From: Arcticimaribacter sp965277835
Lineage (GTDB): Bacteria > Bacteroidota > Bacteroidia > Flavobacteriales > Flavobacteriaceae
Length of the DNA: 64,000 nucleotides
NCBI GenBank assembly: GCA_965277835.1
Contig: OZ255841.1
Location: 434,001-498,000, forward strand
Reading direction: 5' to 3'
Of the stretch, positions 1 through 12,551 are shown piece by piece. Below the pieces are notes generated by a model. That model ran no database searches, was not told the DNA's origin, and saw only the letters and a list, made by a program, of their open reading frames with translations. Numbering within the stretch: position 1 is the stretch's first letter; every line of letters begins with the position of its first letter. Both the position numbers and the translations under genes were made by a program.

Positions 1-108
1 ATTGTAAATATAAATATAAATATAAATATTTTGGAGTTATAATAATTTAAAAGAATCTAAGAAAAAATACTTAGTCGTGTTATAACTCAATTTTAACAGT
101 ATTTAAGA

Positions 109-1188
109 TTAATCAAAATAATTAAAGGACTGTTTAGGGTCTATTCTAAGGAGCGTGTTATAAATAAGTTTAATAACATTTTCTACATCTTCTTTTTGTA
201 CCATTTCTACGGTGGTATGCATATAGCGTAATGGTAATGAAATTAGGGCAGAAGGGATACCTCCATTGCTATAAGCAAAGGCATCGGTATCTGTACCCGT
301 AACACGAGAAGAAGCTAACCTTTGAAAAGGTATTTCATTTTTCTCAGCAGTCTCGACAATTAATTCTCTTACAATATTATGAACAGCTGGAGCGTATGAA
401 ATTACGGGGCCATCTCCAATTTTGGTAAAACCTTGCTCTATTTTGTTAATCATAGGCGTGGTAGTGTCGTGGCATACATCGGTTACAATAGCAATATTGG
501 GTTTTAGGCGTTCCGTTATCATTTGTGCACCTCTAAGTCCAACTTCTTCTTGAACAGAGTTGGTAACATATAACCCAAATGGTAAGCTCTTTTTATTTTC
601 GTGTAATAAACGAGCTACTTCAGCAATCATAAACCCTCCCGCTCGATTGTCAATAGCTCTACATACAAATTTGTTATTGTTTATAATATTAAATTCATCG
701 GGGTAGGTGATAACACAACCTACATGAACCCCCATATCGTCAACTTCTTGTTTGTTTTTTGCTCCAATATCTATAAATATATTATCTAATTTTGGCACTT
801 CTTCTTTTCCACTTTTTCGAGTATGAATTGCAGGCCATCCAAAAAGCCCTTTTACAATCCCTTTTTTAGTGTGAATATTAACCCATTTTGAAGGTGCTAT
901 TTGGTGGTCGCTTCCACCGTTTCGGATAACATATATAAGTCCTTCGTCAGTAATATAATTCACATACCAAGAAATCTCATCAGAATGTCCTTCGATAACT
1001 ACTTTGAACGGTGCATCTGGGTTTATTACACCTACTGCAGTCCCATAGCTATCGGTAATAAAAGTATCTACATAAGGACGGAGATAGTCCATCCATATTT
1101 TTTGACCCTCTACCTCATGCCCTGTCGGCGCAGCATTATTCAAATATTTTTCTAAAAAATTAAGAGAGGCATTATTTAATATTTCCAT
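109..1188 (-). CDS. M42 family metallo-aminopeptidase
   Basis: This is a cytosolic di-metal aminopeptidase of the M42 (PepA/FrvX/endoglucanase M) family that trims N-terminal residues from peptides. The 359 residues match the family length. Visible metal and catalytic motifs are GHSDEI (His68, Asp70; usually GHMDE), RAIDNRAGG near residue 180, QEEVGLRGA near 214 with the catalytic Glu pair, VTDVCHD near 237, and a late His in LRYMHTTVEM. It faces away from the DUF4294 gene. The Ser in place of Met in the first metal motif is a small deviation. Exact substrate preference cannot be read from sequence. Confidence 0.93.
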   Translation of the reverse strand: MEILNNASLNFLEKYLNNAAPTGHEVEGQKIWMDYLRPYVDTFITDSYGTAVGVINPDAPFKVVIEGHSDEISWYVNYITDEGLIYVIRNGGSDHQIAPSKWVNIHTKKGIVKGLFGWPAIHTRKSGKEEVPKLDNIFIDIGAKNKQEVDDMGVHVGCVITYPDEFNIINNNKFVCRAIDNRAGGFMIAEVARLLHENKKSLPFGLYVTNSVQEEVGLRGAQMITERLKPNIAIVTDVCHDTTTPMINKIEQGFTKIGDGPVISYAPAVHNIVRELIVETAEKNEIPFQRLASSRVTGTDTDAFAYSNGGIPSALISLPLRYMHTTVEMVQKEDVENVIKLIYNTLLRIDPKQSFNYFD

Positions 1189-1257
1189 AGTATTTTTTTG
1201 TTTTGCAATTTAACATATTCAATAACATTCTCATTCACTTATCACTATTAATATTTG

Positions 1258-1265
1258 TAATTTTG
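1258..1265 (+). promoter_or_regulatory. Bacteroidota -7 promoter element (TAATTTTG)
   Basis: TAATTTTG matches the Bacteroidota TAnnTTTG consensus. It ends only 6 nt before the ATG at 1272, so transcription would begin at or almost at the start codon. No clear -33 TTG box is visible. Confidence 0.5.
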
Positions 1266-1271
1266 CCCTTG

Positions 1272-1946
1272 ATGAAAAAATATAATTGTGTTTTTGTCTT
1301 AGTACTACTAGCCAATATGTCGCTTTTTGGACAAGAGCTTAATTTTACTGGAAGTATTCCTGTACTTTTAGAAGGCGATAGTATTCCTACATATAGTATT
1401 CCACTAAAGGAGGTTGTTGTTTTTCAGAAATTGAGTTTCGATACACAGTTAGAATTAAGACGTTACCTTATTTTACGAAGAAAAACATTAAAAGTGTATC
1501 CTTATGCAAAAATGGCTTCGGATCGTTTAACTGTGTTGAATGAAAGGCTGAATGGATTAGGTTCTAAAAAGAGTAAGAGGGTTTATATGAAAAGGCTAGA
1601 AAAATTTATTTATGATGAATTTGAAGAAGAGTTAAAACGAATGACACGTTCTGAAGGTAAGATTTTAATACGTTTGGTTCATCGCCAAACAGGAATAACA
1701 ACTTTCGATTTGGTTAAAGAGCTCCGCAATGGATGGAAAGCATTTTGGTATCAAACTACAGCTTCGTTGTTTAAACTATCCCTAAAGGACACTTATGACC
1801 CCGAAAATTCTTTTGAAGACTATCTTATTGAAGATATCTTGCAACGCGCTTTTGCAGACCAGTACTTAGAAGAACAAAAGGCTGTTTCAGAATTTGATTT
1901 GGATAGCCTATATTATATTTGGAAGGATAAAAAGCACCAAAAATAG
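1272..1946 (+). CDS. DUF4294 domain protein, exported
   Basis: This is a protein of unknown function resembling the DUF4294 family of Bacteroidota. I chose the ATG at 1272 because the residues after it form a signal peptide (MKKYNCVFVLVLLANMSLFG, then Q), while the upstream extension to 1203 would bury it; this gives 224 residues. The mature part is rich in Lys, Arg and Glu and predicted largely helical, with no catalytic motif I recognise. It is divergent from the M42 peptidase gene and followed by the rRNA leader region. Export to the periplasm is inferred from the signal peptide only. Confidence 0.8.
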   Translation: MKKYNCVFVLVLLANMSLFGQELNFTGSIPVLLEGDSIPTYSIPLKEVVVFQKLSFDTQLELRRYLILRRKTLKVYPYAKMASDRLTVLNERLNGLGSKKSKRVYMKRLEKFIYDEFEEELKRMTRSEGKILIRLVHRQTGITTFDLVKELRNGWKAFWYQTTASLFKLSLKDTYDPENSFEDYLIEDILQRAFADQYLEEQKAVSEFDLDSLYYIWKDKKHQK

Positions 1947-2098
1947 TATCTTCCCCTACCGTGATTTTGTAATTCGATTTGGCTTGGTATGGAATTTTTT
2001 CAAGTAGTCTAGGGGGTGTTTATGTGTGTGGTATTGGGGTTATAAAAAAAGATATTATTTTATTTGAGAAGAATAGGTGATAAATAAAAAAAGGGTAT

Positions 2099-2106
2099 TA
2101 TATTTG
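2099..2106 (+). promoter_or_regulatory. Probable rRNA operon -7 promoter element (TATATTTG)
   Basis: TATATTTG followed by CA lies about 165 bp upstream of mature 16S and matches TAnnTTTG. The same TATATTTGCA string precedes the tRNA-Pro/tRNA-Arg transcript at 11206-11197 on the other strand. No -33 TTG is found at the expected 17-23 bp spacing; the nearest TTTG is at 2063-2066. The stretch 1947-2098 holds no gene that I can see. Confidence 0.5.
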
Positions 2107-2148
2107 CATCCGCTAAAAGGGAGATGATTATATATTTTTCGAGTAAGC

Positions 2149-2163
2149 AAACGTTCATTGACA
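2149..2163 (+). promoter_or_regulatory. boxA-like antitermination element, 16S leader copy
   Basis: AAACGTTCATTGACA occurs here and identically at 4217-4231 before 23S. It resembles boxA of bacterial rRNA leaders (core TCTTTGACA/TCTTTAACA), which recruits NusB-NusE to prevent premature termination. Having one copy before each large rRNA is the expected arrangement. Confidence 0.6.
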
Positions 2164-2182
2164 GAATATAAAAATGACAGCG

Positions 2183-2199
2183 TGTATCAATTTGATACA
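2183..2199 (+). promoter_or_regulatory. Leader inverted repeat downstream of 16S boxA
   Basis: TGTATCAA-T-TTGATACA is a 17-bp palindrome with 8-bp arms. A hairpin with the related core GATAC/GTATC also follows the boxA copy before 23S. It may be a boxC-like or processing hairpin; this role is inferred. Confidence 0.45.
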
Positions 2200-2269
2200 A
2201 AGAATAGAACAAAAACCATTTTGCGGCCTTAAGGATATTTATAACATCGTATAGATATATAAACGAACA

Positions 2270-3800
<1,531 letters not shown>

Positions 3801-3901
3801 TAGAGAAAGGCGATGTATAAGTTATGCAAGAGGTGCGAATAGAATTTGTTCTATTAGCTGTCATTTTTTTTAAATATCAAAACAGAAGAACCCCAAGAAA
3901 G

Positions 3902-3975
3902 AGTCTCGTAGCTCAGCTGGTTAGAGCGCTACACTGATAATGTAGAGGTCGGCAGTTCGAGCCTGCCCGAGACTA
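3902..3975 (+). tRNA. tRNA-Ile (GAT)
   Basis: It forms a 74-nt cloverleaf in the 16S-23S spacer. The acceptor AGTCTCG pairs with CGAGACT and the discriminator is A. Anticodon GAT is at 3936-3938 in a CTGATAA loop, and the T-arm has GTTCGAG. The 3' CCA is not encoded. Confidence 0.97.
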
Positions 3976-4089
3976 CATATTTAGGGAGTTTATAGAAGTT
4001 TTGTTCCACAAGAGAGATCTATAAGTTGGGCTTCGTTTTTTTTATTACTAAGGAAAAGTCCTTTATTTATGGATTATTTTTTAAAATAA

Positions 4090-4163
<74 letters not shown>

Positions 4164-4216
4164 CAATACCTAAAAGATTATAGTAAGTATTAAAGTATTT
4201 ACGATAATTAATTAGA

Positions 4217-4231
4217 AAACGTTCATTGACA
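4217..4231 (+). promoter_or_regulatory. boxA-like antitermination element, 23S leader copy
   Basis: This is a 15-bp exact copy of the element at 2149-2163, about 105 bp before the 23S 5' end. The duplication supports a boxA role in both leader and spacer, as in other bacterial rRNA operons. Confidence 0.6.
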
Positions 4232-4240
4232 TATTGAAAA

Positions 4241-4282
4241 GATACAAAAAGTATCAACCAATTTTTTTTACAAAAAGTGGTT
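4241..4282 (+). promoter_or_regulatory. Two hairpins in the 23S leader
   Basis: GATAC-AAAAA-GTATC (4241-4255) is followed by a longer imperfect hairpin from AACCA to TGGTT (4256-4282) whose arms also pair T and A runs. The first echoes the hairpin behind the 16S boxA. They are probably antitermination or processing structures; the function is inferred. Confidence 0.45.
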
Positions 4283-4335
4283 AATACGAGCAAAGAATAA
4301 TAATAAGAGTAATTTTAAACTAAAAGAGAAAAGTT

Positions 4336-7172
<2,837 letters not shown>

Positions 7173-7274
7173 GTACTTCTTTCTTTTACTTTAAAGACTT
7201 AAGTTATTATTACGTTGATGTTGTATTTTTTTAATGTGTTATCTTATAATGTAGTTCAAAGTGCTACAAAAAGC

Positions 7275-7384
7275 TAAGGTGGCTATAGCGATGGGGCTCA
7301 CCTCTTCCCTTTCCGAACAGAGAAGTTAAGCCCATCAGCGCAGATGGTACTGCCCTAAGGTGGGAGAGTATGTCGTCGCCTTCT
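7275..7384 (+). rRNA. rrf: 5S ribosomal RNA
   Basis: The 5' AAGGTGGC pairs with the 3' GTCGCCTT as helix I, and the body has the typical CCGAACAGAGAAGTTAAGCC loop and GGTGGGAGAGTA. It is about 110 nt and lies 100 bp after 23S, immediately before the terminator. Confidence 0.95.
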
Positions 7385-7386
7385 TC

Positions 7387-7424
7387 AAAGGTCTATAACA
7401 GCAATGTTATAGACCTTTTTTATT
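7387..7424 (+). terminator. Intrinsic terminator of the rRNA operon
   Basis: A perfect 14-bp stem (AAAGGTCTATAACA / TGTTATAGACCTTT) closed by a GCAA tetraloop (GNRA type) is followed by a T-rich tract. It ends the 16S-5S transcript. Confidence 0.95.
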
Positions 7425-7508
7425 TTATATGATTTAGCAGAAATATTATATATACTTAATAAGTAAAAATTTTTGGCATAAACAAGTACTTATTATATAT
7501 ATTTTAAG

Positions 7509-7516
7509 TACATTTG
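7509..7516 (+). promoter_or_regulatory. -7 promoter element of the glycan locus (TACATTTG)
   Basis: TACATTTG matches TAnnTTTG and lies 23 bp before the GTG start at 7540. It is the likely promoter for the regulator-flippase-pseB unit. Confidence 0.5.
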
Positions 7517-7539
7517 TTACTTAGATTAATAAATTAATA

Positions 7540-8052
7540 GTGCTTAATAAACTGATTACATCAAAAACCCGACTTCGCTTGCTGATAAAATTTTTTATCA
7601 GTCAAGCGAATCGTGGTTATTTGAACGGTTTAGCAAGTGAGTTTAATGAATCTACCAATTCTATTAGAAAAGAACTTAACCACCTTTCTGAGGCTGGCTA
7701 TTTAGAGAAGTATAAAGACAATAATAAAGTCGCCTATAAAGCTAACACTAAACATCCTATGTTTGAAATACTTCAGAAAGTCGTATTTAAGCATTTAGGA
7801 TTAGAAGATATTGTTGAACATGTATTGTCTCAAATAGGAAATGTAAATCAAATTTATTTACTAGGAGATTATGCCAAAGGACTCGATAGTGGAACTATTG
7901 AAGTTATGCTAATAGGAAAACAGCTTAACACAGATTATATAAATGCTTTGGAAGAGAAAGTAGAATTGTTAATTGATAGAAAAGTAATTTTTACAATGAG
8001 CAATCGACATACACATAACCAACATAGTATTTTGCTTTTTGAAAGAGATTAA
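7540..8052 (+). CDS. Winged-helix regulator with degenerate nucleotidyltransferase-like domain
   Basis: The protein (170 residues, GTG start) has an N-terminal ArsR/MarR-like winged helix at residues 5-70, with a recognition region around NSIRKELNHLSEAGYLEK. The C-terminal domain at about 100-165 resembles the MNT nucleotidyltransferase fold: IYLLGDYAKG stands in for the GSxARG motif. The catalytic DxD position reads GTIEV, so one of the two acidic residues is missing and it is probably inactive. Its stop codon abuts the flippase start. Proteins of this architecture often open Bacteroidota polysaccharide loci, so it probably regulates this locus. Confidence 0.75.
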   Translation: MLNKLITSKTRLRLLIKFFISQANRGYLNGLASEFNESTNSIRKELNHLSEAGYLEKYKDNNKVAYKANTKHPMFEILQKVVFKHLGLEDIVEHVLSQIGNVNQIYLLGDYAKGLDSGTIEVMLIGKQLNTDYINALEEKVELLIDRKVIFTMSNRHTHNQHSILLFERD

Positions 8053-9798
8053 ATGGAGTTATTAAGAAAGCTAAATAAATTATTATCTAAATCCCAGAGA
8101 AAAGAATATCTAATACTTCTTATTCTTACATTTATTGGAATGCTCTTAGAGGCTATGGGCTTAGGCATTTTAATTCCCACAATTTCTGCAATACTAGACC
8201 CTGAGTTTGTTGACAAGCTAACAGCTTCATCGGAGTCTTTACATTTTTTAAAATCTTATGAAAGCAATGAAGTAGTCTTTGTATTTTTATCTCTTATCAT
8301 TTTTATTTATTTAATAAAAACGGCTTTTCTAACTTTTTTACTTCATCGGCAAAACAAGTATATTTTTGGTATAATTGACGAGATTTCACAATTGCTCTAT
8401 CGCAAATATCTTTATTTACCCTATTCGTCTTATTTGCAAAAAAACACTTCTGAGGTGTCAAAAAACATAATGGTTGAAACTCTAGTGTTTTCAAGGTATC
8501 TTATGGCTTTGATGAATGTTTTTAACGAAGCCCTTTTACTATTTACTATTGTTATTACGTTAATATTTATTGAACCTTTAGGCGTCCTTTCTACGGCTCT
8601 TGTTTTAGGATCTTTAGGTATCTTGTTTTTTAAACTTACAAGCGCAAGAAGTCATCGCTACGGAAGTGAAAGAGAAAAGTATGACAATACCTTAACTAAA
8701 ATAATAATGGAAGGTTACGGAGGGCTAAAAGAATTAACTCTTCTTGGAAGACAAAAGTTTTTCACTTTAGAATTCAATAAAAATAGTTCTGCCAAAAAAG
8801 TAATCGCCGCTATACAAGTTACACTTACCCAAGTACCAAGACTTTTTATTGAGCTATTTGCTGTTTTAACATTGATAGGGTTAATTTTTATAATGTTTAT
8901 TCAAAACATGGAAGTATATCAGATGATAGCACGTATTGGAGTTTTTATTGCAGCTATTTTTAGAATGATTCCTTCTTATAGTAAAATAACTGCAGCGATA
9001 CAAAACTTGAAATATAATAGAGTTTCTGTTGATTTAATTCATAAAGAGATTACTTCTGCAGAAGCCGAATCTAAAGACACTAATAATCCTATTAATATTA
9101 AAAATAAAATTGAAGTAAATAAAGTGTCTTTTAGTTATGGGAGCGAAGAACCTGAGATTTTAAGTGACATCTCACTAACTATAGAAAAAGGACTGACAAT
9201 AGGATTAATAGGTCAATCGGGGTCTGGTAAAAGCACACTGGTTGATTTAATTTGTGGGTTATTAAAGCCTAGCAAAGGAGAAATTCTTATTGACAATACA
9301 TCAATAGAAAAACACTTAGGCGCTTGGCAACAAAAAATTGGCTATGTGTCACAAAATGTATTTTTGCTAGATAATACTATAACCTCAAATATCGCATTAG
9401 GTGTACCCGAAGATGAGATAGATTATAAACGTATTAACAAAGTAATCGAAGAAGCACAGCTCGAAAAATACATTGCTTCGCTACCAAAAGGATTAAAAAC
9501 AACTGTTGGCGAGCGTGGATTACAGGTTTCTGGAGGGCAAAAGCAACGCTTGGGGTTAGCTAGGGCTCTTTACCACAATCCTGAAGTTTTAATTTTAGAT
9601 GAAACAACTTCTGCTTTAGATAGTACAACTGAACAGAACATATTGAATACTATTTCAAACCTGAAAAAGGATAAAACCATAATTTTCATTTCTCATAGTG
9701 AAAGTTTTTTAAATATTTGTGATAAAATATATAAGGTAGAAAATAACCGAATAACTCATATTGATGTTAATTTAGTACGCACAAAATCAAAAAAATAA
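8053..9798 (+). CDS. ABC transporter, fused membrane and ATPase domains (MsbA/PglK-like flippase)
   Basis: This is a half-transporter of 581 residues. The membrane domain spans about residues 15-325 with roughly six hydrophobic segments. The ATPase domain has Walker A GQSGSGKST at 387-395, Q-loop Gln434, signature VSGGQKQR at 492-499, Walker B VLILDE at 512-517 and an H-loop ISHS. It works as a homodimer in the inner membrane. Close linkage to a regulator and a PseB-like dehydratase suggests it flips a lipid-linked oligosaccharide, as PglK does; a lipid A or drug role cannot be excluded. The ATG directly follows the previous TAA. Confidence 0.85.
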   Translation: MELLRKLNKLLSKSQRKEYLILLILTFIGMLLEAMGLGILIPTISAILDPEFVDKLTASSESLHFLKSYESNEVVFVFLSLIIFIYLIKTAFLTFLLHRQNKYIFGIIDEISQLLYRKYLYLPYSSYLQKNTSEVSKNIMVETLVFSRYLMALMNVFNEALLLFTIVITLIFIEPLGVLSTALVLGSLGILFFKLTSARSHRYGSEREKYDNTLTKIIMEGYGGLKELTLLGRQKFFTLEFNKNSSAKKVIAAIQVTLTQVPRLFIELFAVLTLIGLIFIMFIQNMEVYQMIARIGVFIAAIFRMIPSYSKITAAIQNLKYNRVSVDLIHKEITSAEAESKDTNNPINIKNKIEVNKVSFSYGSEEPEILSDISLTIEKGLTIGLIGQSGSGKSTLVDLICGLLKPSKGEILIDNTSIEKHLGAWQQKIGYVSQNVFLLDNTITSNIALGVPEDEIDYKRINKVIEEAQLEKYIASLPKGLKTTVGERGLQVSGGQKQRLGLARALYHNPEVLILDETTSALDSTTEQNILNTISNLKKDKTIIFISHSESFLNICDKIYKVENNRITHIDVNLVRTKSKK

Positions 9799-9825
9799 TA
9801 CACTAAATAAATATTATAATATATA

Positions 9826-10818
9826 ATGTTAGAAAATAGTACAATATTAATTACAGGGGGAACAGGTTCTTTTGGAAAAAAGTTTGTTAAGATGACGCTT
9901 AGCAAGTACAACCCAAAAGCAATTATAATTTATTCTCGGGATGAAATGAAGCAATGGAACATGGCAGAGGATTATCAAAACAACCCAAAAGTAAAATTCA
10001 TCATTGGCGATGTCCGTGACCGCGAACGCCTTTCACGATCCTTAGATGGTGTAGATTTAGTTGTTCATGCAGCAGCTACAAAAATAGTTCCTACAGCAGA
10101 ATATAATCCTTTTGAATGCGTAAAAACAAATATTTTTGGGGCAATGAATGTCATCGACACCTGTGTTGATAAAGGAATTAAAAAAGTTGTGGCATTATCA
10201 ACAGATAAAGCAAGTAACCCTATCAATCTATATGGAGCGACAAAATTAGCTTCTGACAAGTTATTTGTTGCTGGGAGTTCTAATAATGACACTAACAAAA
10301 CTACCTTTTCTGTAGTTAGATACGGAAACGTCATGGGTTCAAGAGGTTCTGTTATTCCTTTCTTTTTCAAAAAGAAAGAAGAAGGTATTTTGCCAATTAC
10401 AGATTTACAAATGACTCGCTTTATGATTACCTTAGAAGAAGGTGTAAAGTTAGTTTGGCATGCATTTGAAGATATGTTAGGAGGTGAAATTTATGTTAAG
10501 AAAATTCCTTCAATGAAAATAACAGATATAGCAAAAGCAGTTGCTCCAAACGCAACGCATAAAGTTATTGGAATTCGCCCTGGAGAAAAATTACACGAGC
10601 AAATGATAGGTTTTGAAGACGCTCCACATACGTTTGAGTATGAAGGGTACTTTAAGATATTGCCAGCTATTCATAATTGGTCATCTGACCCTAATAGAAT
10701 TAAACACGGAAAGAAAGTAGCTGAAGATTTCTTATACAGCTCAGACAAAAATAAAGAATGGATGAGTGCAGATGAGCTTTCGACTTGGATTGAAGAAAAT
10801 AGGCTTAATTTAATTTAG
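9826..10818 (+). CDS. pseB: UDP-GlcNAc 4,6-dehydratase (inverting), PseB-like
   Basis: This extended short-chain dehydrogenase/reductase converts UDP-GlcNAc to a 4-keto-6-deoxy-altro sugar, the first step toward pseudaminic acid and related sugars. It has the NAD(P)-binding GGTGSFG at 11-17, STDKASNP at 125-132 and the YGATK (YxxxK) pair at 136-140; its 330 residues match PseB. It lies 27 bp after the flippase, in the same transcription unit. The next step (PseC aminotransferase) and later Pse enzymes are absent downstream: the locus stops here and only 189 bp of unassigned DNA separate it from two tRNA genes. Confidence 0.88.
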   Translation: MLENSTILITGGTGSFGKKFVKMTLSKYNPKAIIIYSRDEMKQWNMAEDYQNNPKVKFIIGDVRDRERLSRSLDGVDLVVHAAATKIVPTAEYNPFECVKTNIFGAMNVIDTCVDKGIKKVVALSTDKASNPINLYGATKLASDKLFVAGSSNNDTNKTTFSVVRYGNVMGSRGSVIPFFFKKKEEGILPITDLQMTRFMITLEEGVKLVWHAFEDMLGGEIYVKKIPSMKITDIAKAVAPNATHKVIGIRPGEKLHEQMIGFEDAPHTFEYEGYFKILPAIHNWSSDPNRIKHGKKVAEDFLYSSDKNKEWMSADELSTWIEENRLNLI

Positions 10819-10966
10819 GCTATATACAGACGATTACTTTTATCGGCTAATTGAGTTTACTATCCAATCTTGGGGTATATAGCATTTAACCTGATTTAGT
10901 GTACGCTACCTAAATAATAGAGCAGTTTTTTGATTCTATAAGGATAATGTTTGTAATAATCATATA

Positions 10967-10993
10967 AAAATAGGTTATCATAAATTGATAACC
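10967..10993 (-). terminator. Intrinsic terminator of the tRNA-Pro/tRNA-Arg transcript
   Basis: GGTTATCA (10973-10980) pairs with TGATAACC (10986-10993) around a 5-nt loop. On the minus strand the stem is followed by TATTTTTATA. It lies 15 bp beyond the tRNA-Arg 3' end. Confidence 0.75.
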
Positions 10994-11007
10994 CATTTGT
11001 TTTATAG

Positions 11008-11081
11008 TGAGCCAGAAGGGATTCGAACCCCTGACCGTCTGCTTAGAAGGCAGATGCTCTATCCAACTGAGCTACTGGCCC
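11008..11081 (-). tRNA. tRNA-Arg (TCT)
   Basis: Read on the minus strand it forms a 74-nt cloverleaf: acceptor GGGCCAG pairs with CTGGCTC, discriminator A, anticodon TCT in a CTTCTAA loop, T-arm GGTTCGAATCC. It decodes AGA/AGG. CCA is not encoded. It is the second gene of a two-tRNA transcript. Confidence 0.97.
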
Positions 11082-11097
11082 TAATTTTTATGTTTTG

Positions 11098-11172
11098 TCG
11101 GGGTGGCAGGATTCGAACCTGCGACCTCCTGCTCCCAAAGCAGGCGCGATGACCGGGCTACGCTACACCCCG
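11098..11172 (-). tRNA. tRNA-Pro (TGG)
   Basis: Read on the minus strand it forms a 75-nt cloverleaf: acceptor CGGGGTG pairs with CACCCCG, discriminator A, anticodon TGG in a TTTGGGA loop, T-arm GGTTCGAATCC. It lies 16 bp upstream of tRNA-Arg. CCA is not encoded. Confidence 0.97.
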
Positions 11173-11198
11173 AAAAATAATTTCATAAAAATGATGTG

Positions 11199-11206
11199 CA
11201 AATATA
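11199..11206 (-). promoter_or_regulatory. -7 promoter element of the tRNA pair (TATATTTG)
   Basis: The minus strand reads TATATTTGCA, identical over 10 bp to the putative rRNA promoter element at 2099-2108, 27 bp before tRNA-Pro. Confidence 0.5.
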
Positions 11207-11287
11207 AGAGTATTCTTAATTATTGTTTCTATATAATTAAGTTTTATTTATTAAATTATTTATACGTACAATTAATTTAATTAATGG

Positions 11288-12535
11288 CTATAAATTAGCA
11301 ACAATAGCCATTACACCATTGAAAGAAATAATACAAGCAAAAATCAATGCACAAGCCATTCCAAGGTTTAAGAGTATCCCTGCTTTGTGGTCTCCCATTA
11401 TTGACTTTTTATTTACTAAAATCATTATTCCGACTATTACTAAAGGAAGAATAAAAACATTAAAGACTTGGGTTAATATTTGCGCCTTAATTGGATTAAC
11501 GCCTAGTATAGGAACTGTTAGCCCAATTAAACTAGCGATACCTGTTAATACTTTAAACTGTTTTGATTTTAAATCTAACTTTCCCTTAGAGTAATCTGCT
11601 ATTAGTAGGGGAGTAACCATAAGAATTGGAAAAATAGAAGAAAGCCCTGCTGCTAAAGTACCGAGAAAGAAAATGGCAATAGCAAACTTACCAGCAATAG
11701 GTTCTAATGTTACAACCATATCTAAGACTCTCGTAACTTCTTGCCCTTTATGAAAAAACGCACCCATTGCAACTGCCATAATAGCAGCACTTATAAAAAA
11801 GATTAAAAGAGCTGCCCAAAACGCATCTTTCTGTTGCTCTTTTAGGTTTTTGATAGTCCACTTTTTCCCTTGTATAAAAAGTGGTCTTGTAAGAAATGTA
11901 GCGGCTGCCATAGTTGTTCCTACAAAAGCGGCAACTAGCATTTTTCCGCCTTTGACTTGAGGAATACTAGGAATCATTCCTTTAACCACATTATCTATTG
12001 GTGGGAGTACTACAAAAAAGGAAAGAAGAAATGATAACCCCATTAAGCTTACGAATATGATAAGGATTTTTTCGAAAATAGAATAACTACCTTTTAACAA
12101 AATAGTGTACATAGTACCTATAATTACTACGGCTATAAGAAGAATGCCTAAATATTCATTCCCTTTTATTGATGGAAAAAAGAGAGCAGTTGTTTCAAAA
12201 ATAGCGTTAGAGGAAATACCTAAAATACCAATAAGCGAGTTCCATTGCCCAAATGTAATCCCCACAATAATTAAAATCCCTACTAGCTTACCTAACTTCA
12301 AGTGCTTTTTAAAGCCATATAATGCTGTTTGGCTTGTTACTAGGTAATAACGCCCATAGGCTTCCATTAAAACCCAAGAAAATAGGCAACTAAAAAACAA
12401 TACCCATAGCAATTGCATGCCGTACTTACTTCCAGCGACAATCATTGAAGTAACGCTGCCTGTACCAATGGTATAACCGATTGCAAAAATACCAGGACCT
12501 ATGCCTAGTAAAAATTTTAAAGCTTTTGAAAACAT
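11288..12535 (-). CDS. Nramp-related membrane transporter lacking canonical metal-site residues
   Basis: This 415-residue polytopic inner-membrane protein has about 11 hydrophobic segments and overall Nramp/LeuT-fold similarity, opening with GIGPGIFAIGYTIGTGS. Canonical Nramp proteins bind Mn/Fe through a DPGN motif in the first helix and a methionine motif in helix 6. Here the first site reads GTGS (24-27) and the sixth GTTMAAATFLTRP (206-218). Divalent transition-metal transport is therefore not assured; the substrate is unknown. It follows the HAD gene by 16 bp on the same strand and probably shares its transcript. Confidence 0.75.
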   Translation of the reverse strand: MFSKALKFLLGIGPGIFAIGYTIGTGSVTSMIVAGSKYGMQLLWVLFFSCLFSWVLMEAYGRYYLVTSQTALYGFKKHLKLGKLVGILIIVGITFGQWNSLIGILGISSNAIFETTALFFPSIKGNEYLGILLIAVVIIGTMYTILLKGSYSIFEKILIIFVSLMGLSFLLSFFVVLPPIDNVVKGMIPSIPQVKGGKMLVAAFVGTTMAAATFLTRPLFIQGKKWTIKNLKEQQKDAFWAALLIFFISAAIMAVAMGAFFHKGQEVTRVLDMVVTLEPIAGKFAIAIFFLGTLAAGLSSIFPILMVTPLLIADYSKGKLDLKSKQFKVLTGIASLIGLTVPILGVNPIKAQILTQVFNVFILPLVIVGIMILVNKKSIMGDHKAGILLNLGMACALIFACIISFNGVMAIVANL

Positions 12536-12551
12536 AATTTATTAATTAAAA

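Noticed and set aside
10819..10883. Inverted repeat GCTATATAC / GTATATAGC after pseB as a terminator or attachment site
   Set aside because: The 9-bp arms are 47 nt apart, AT-rich and lack a T tract; it could be chance, and no integrase is present.
11215..11241. Hairpin CTTAATTAT / ATAATTAAG with a T-rich tail on the plus strand
   Set aside because: No plus-strand transcript ends here and the stem is almost entirely A-T, so it is not called a terminator.
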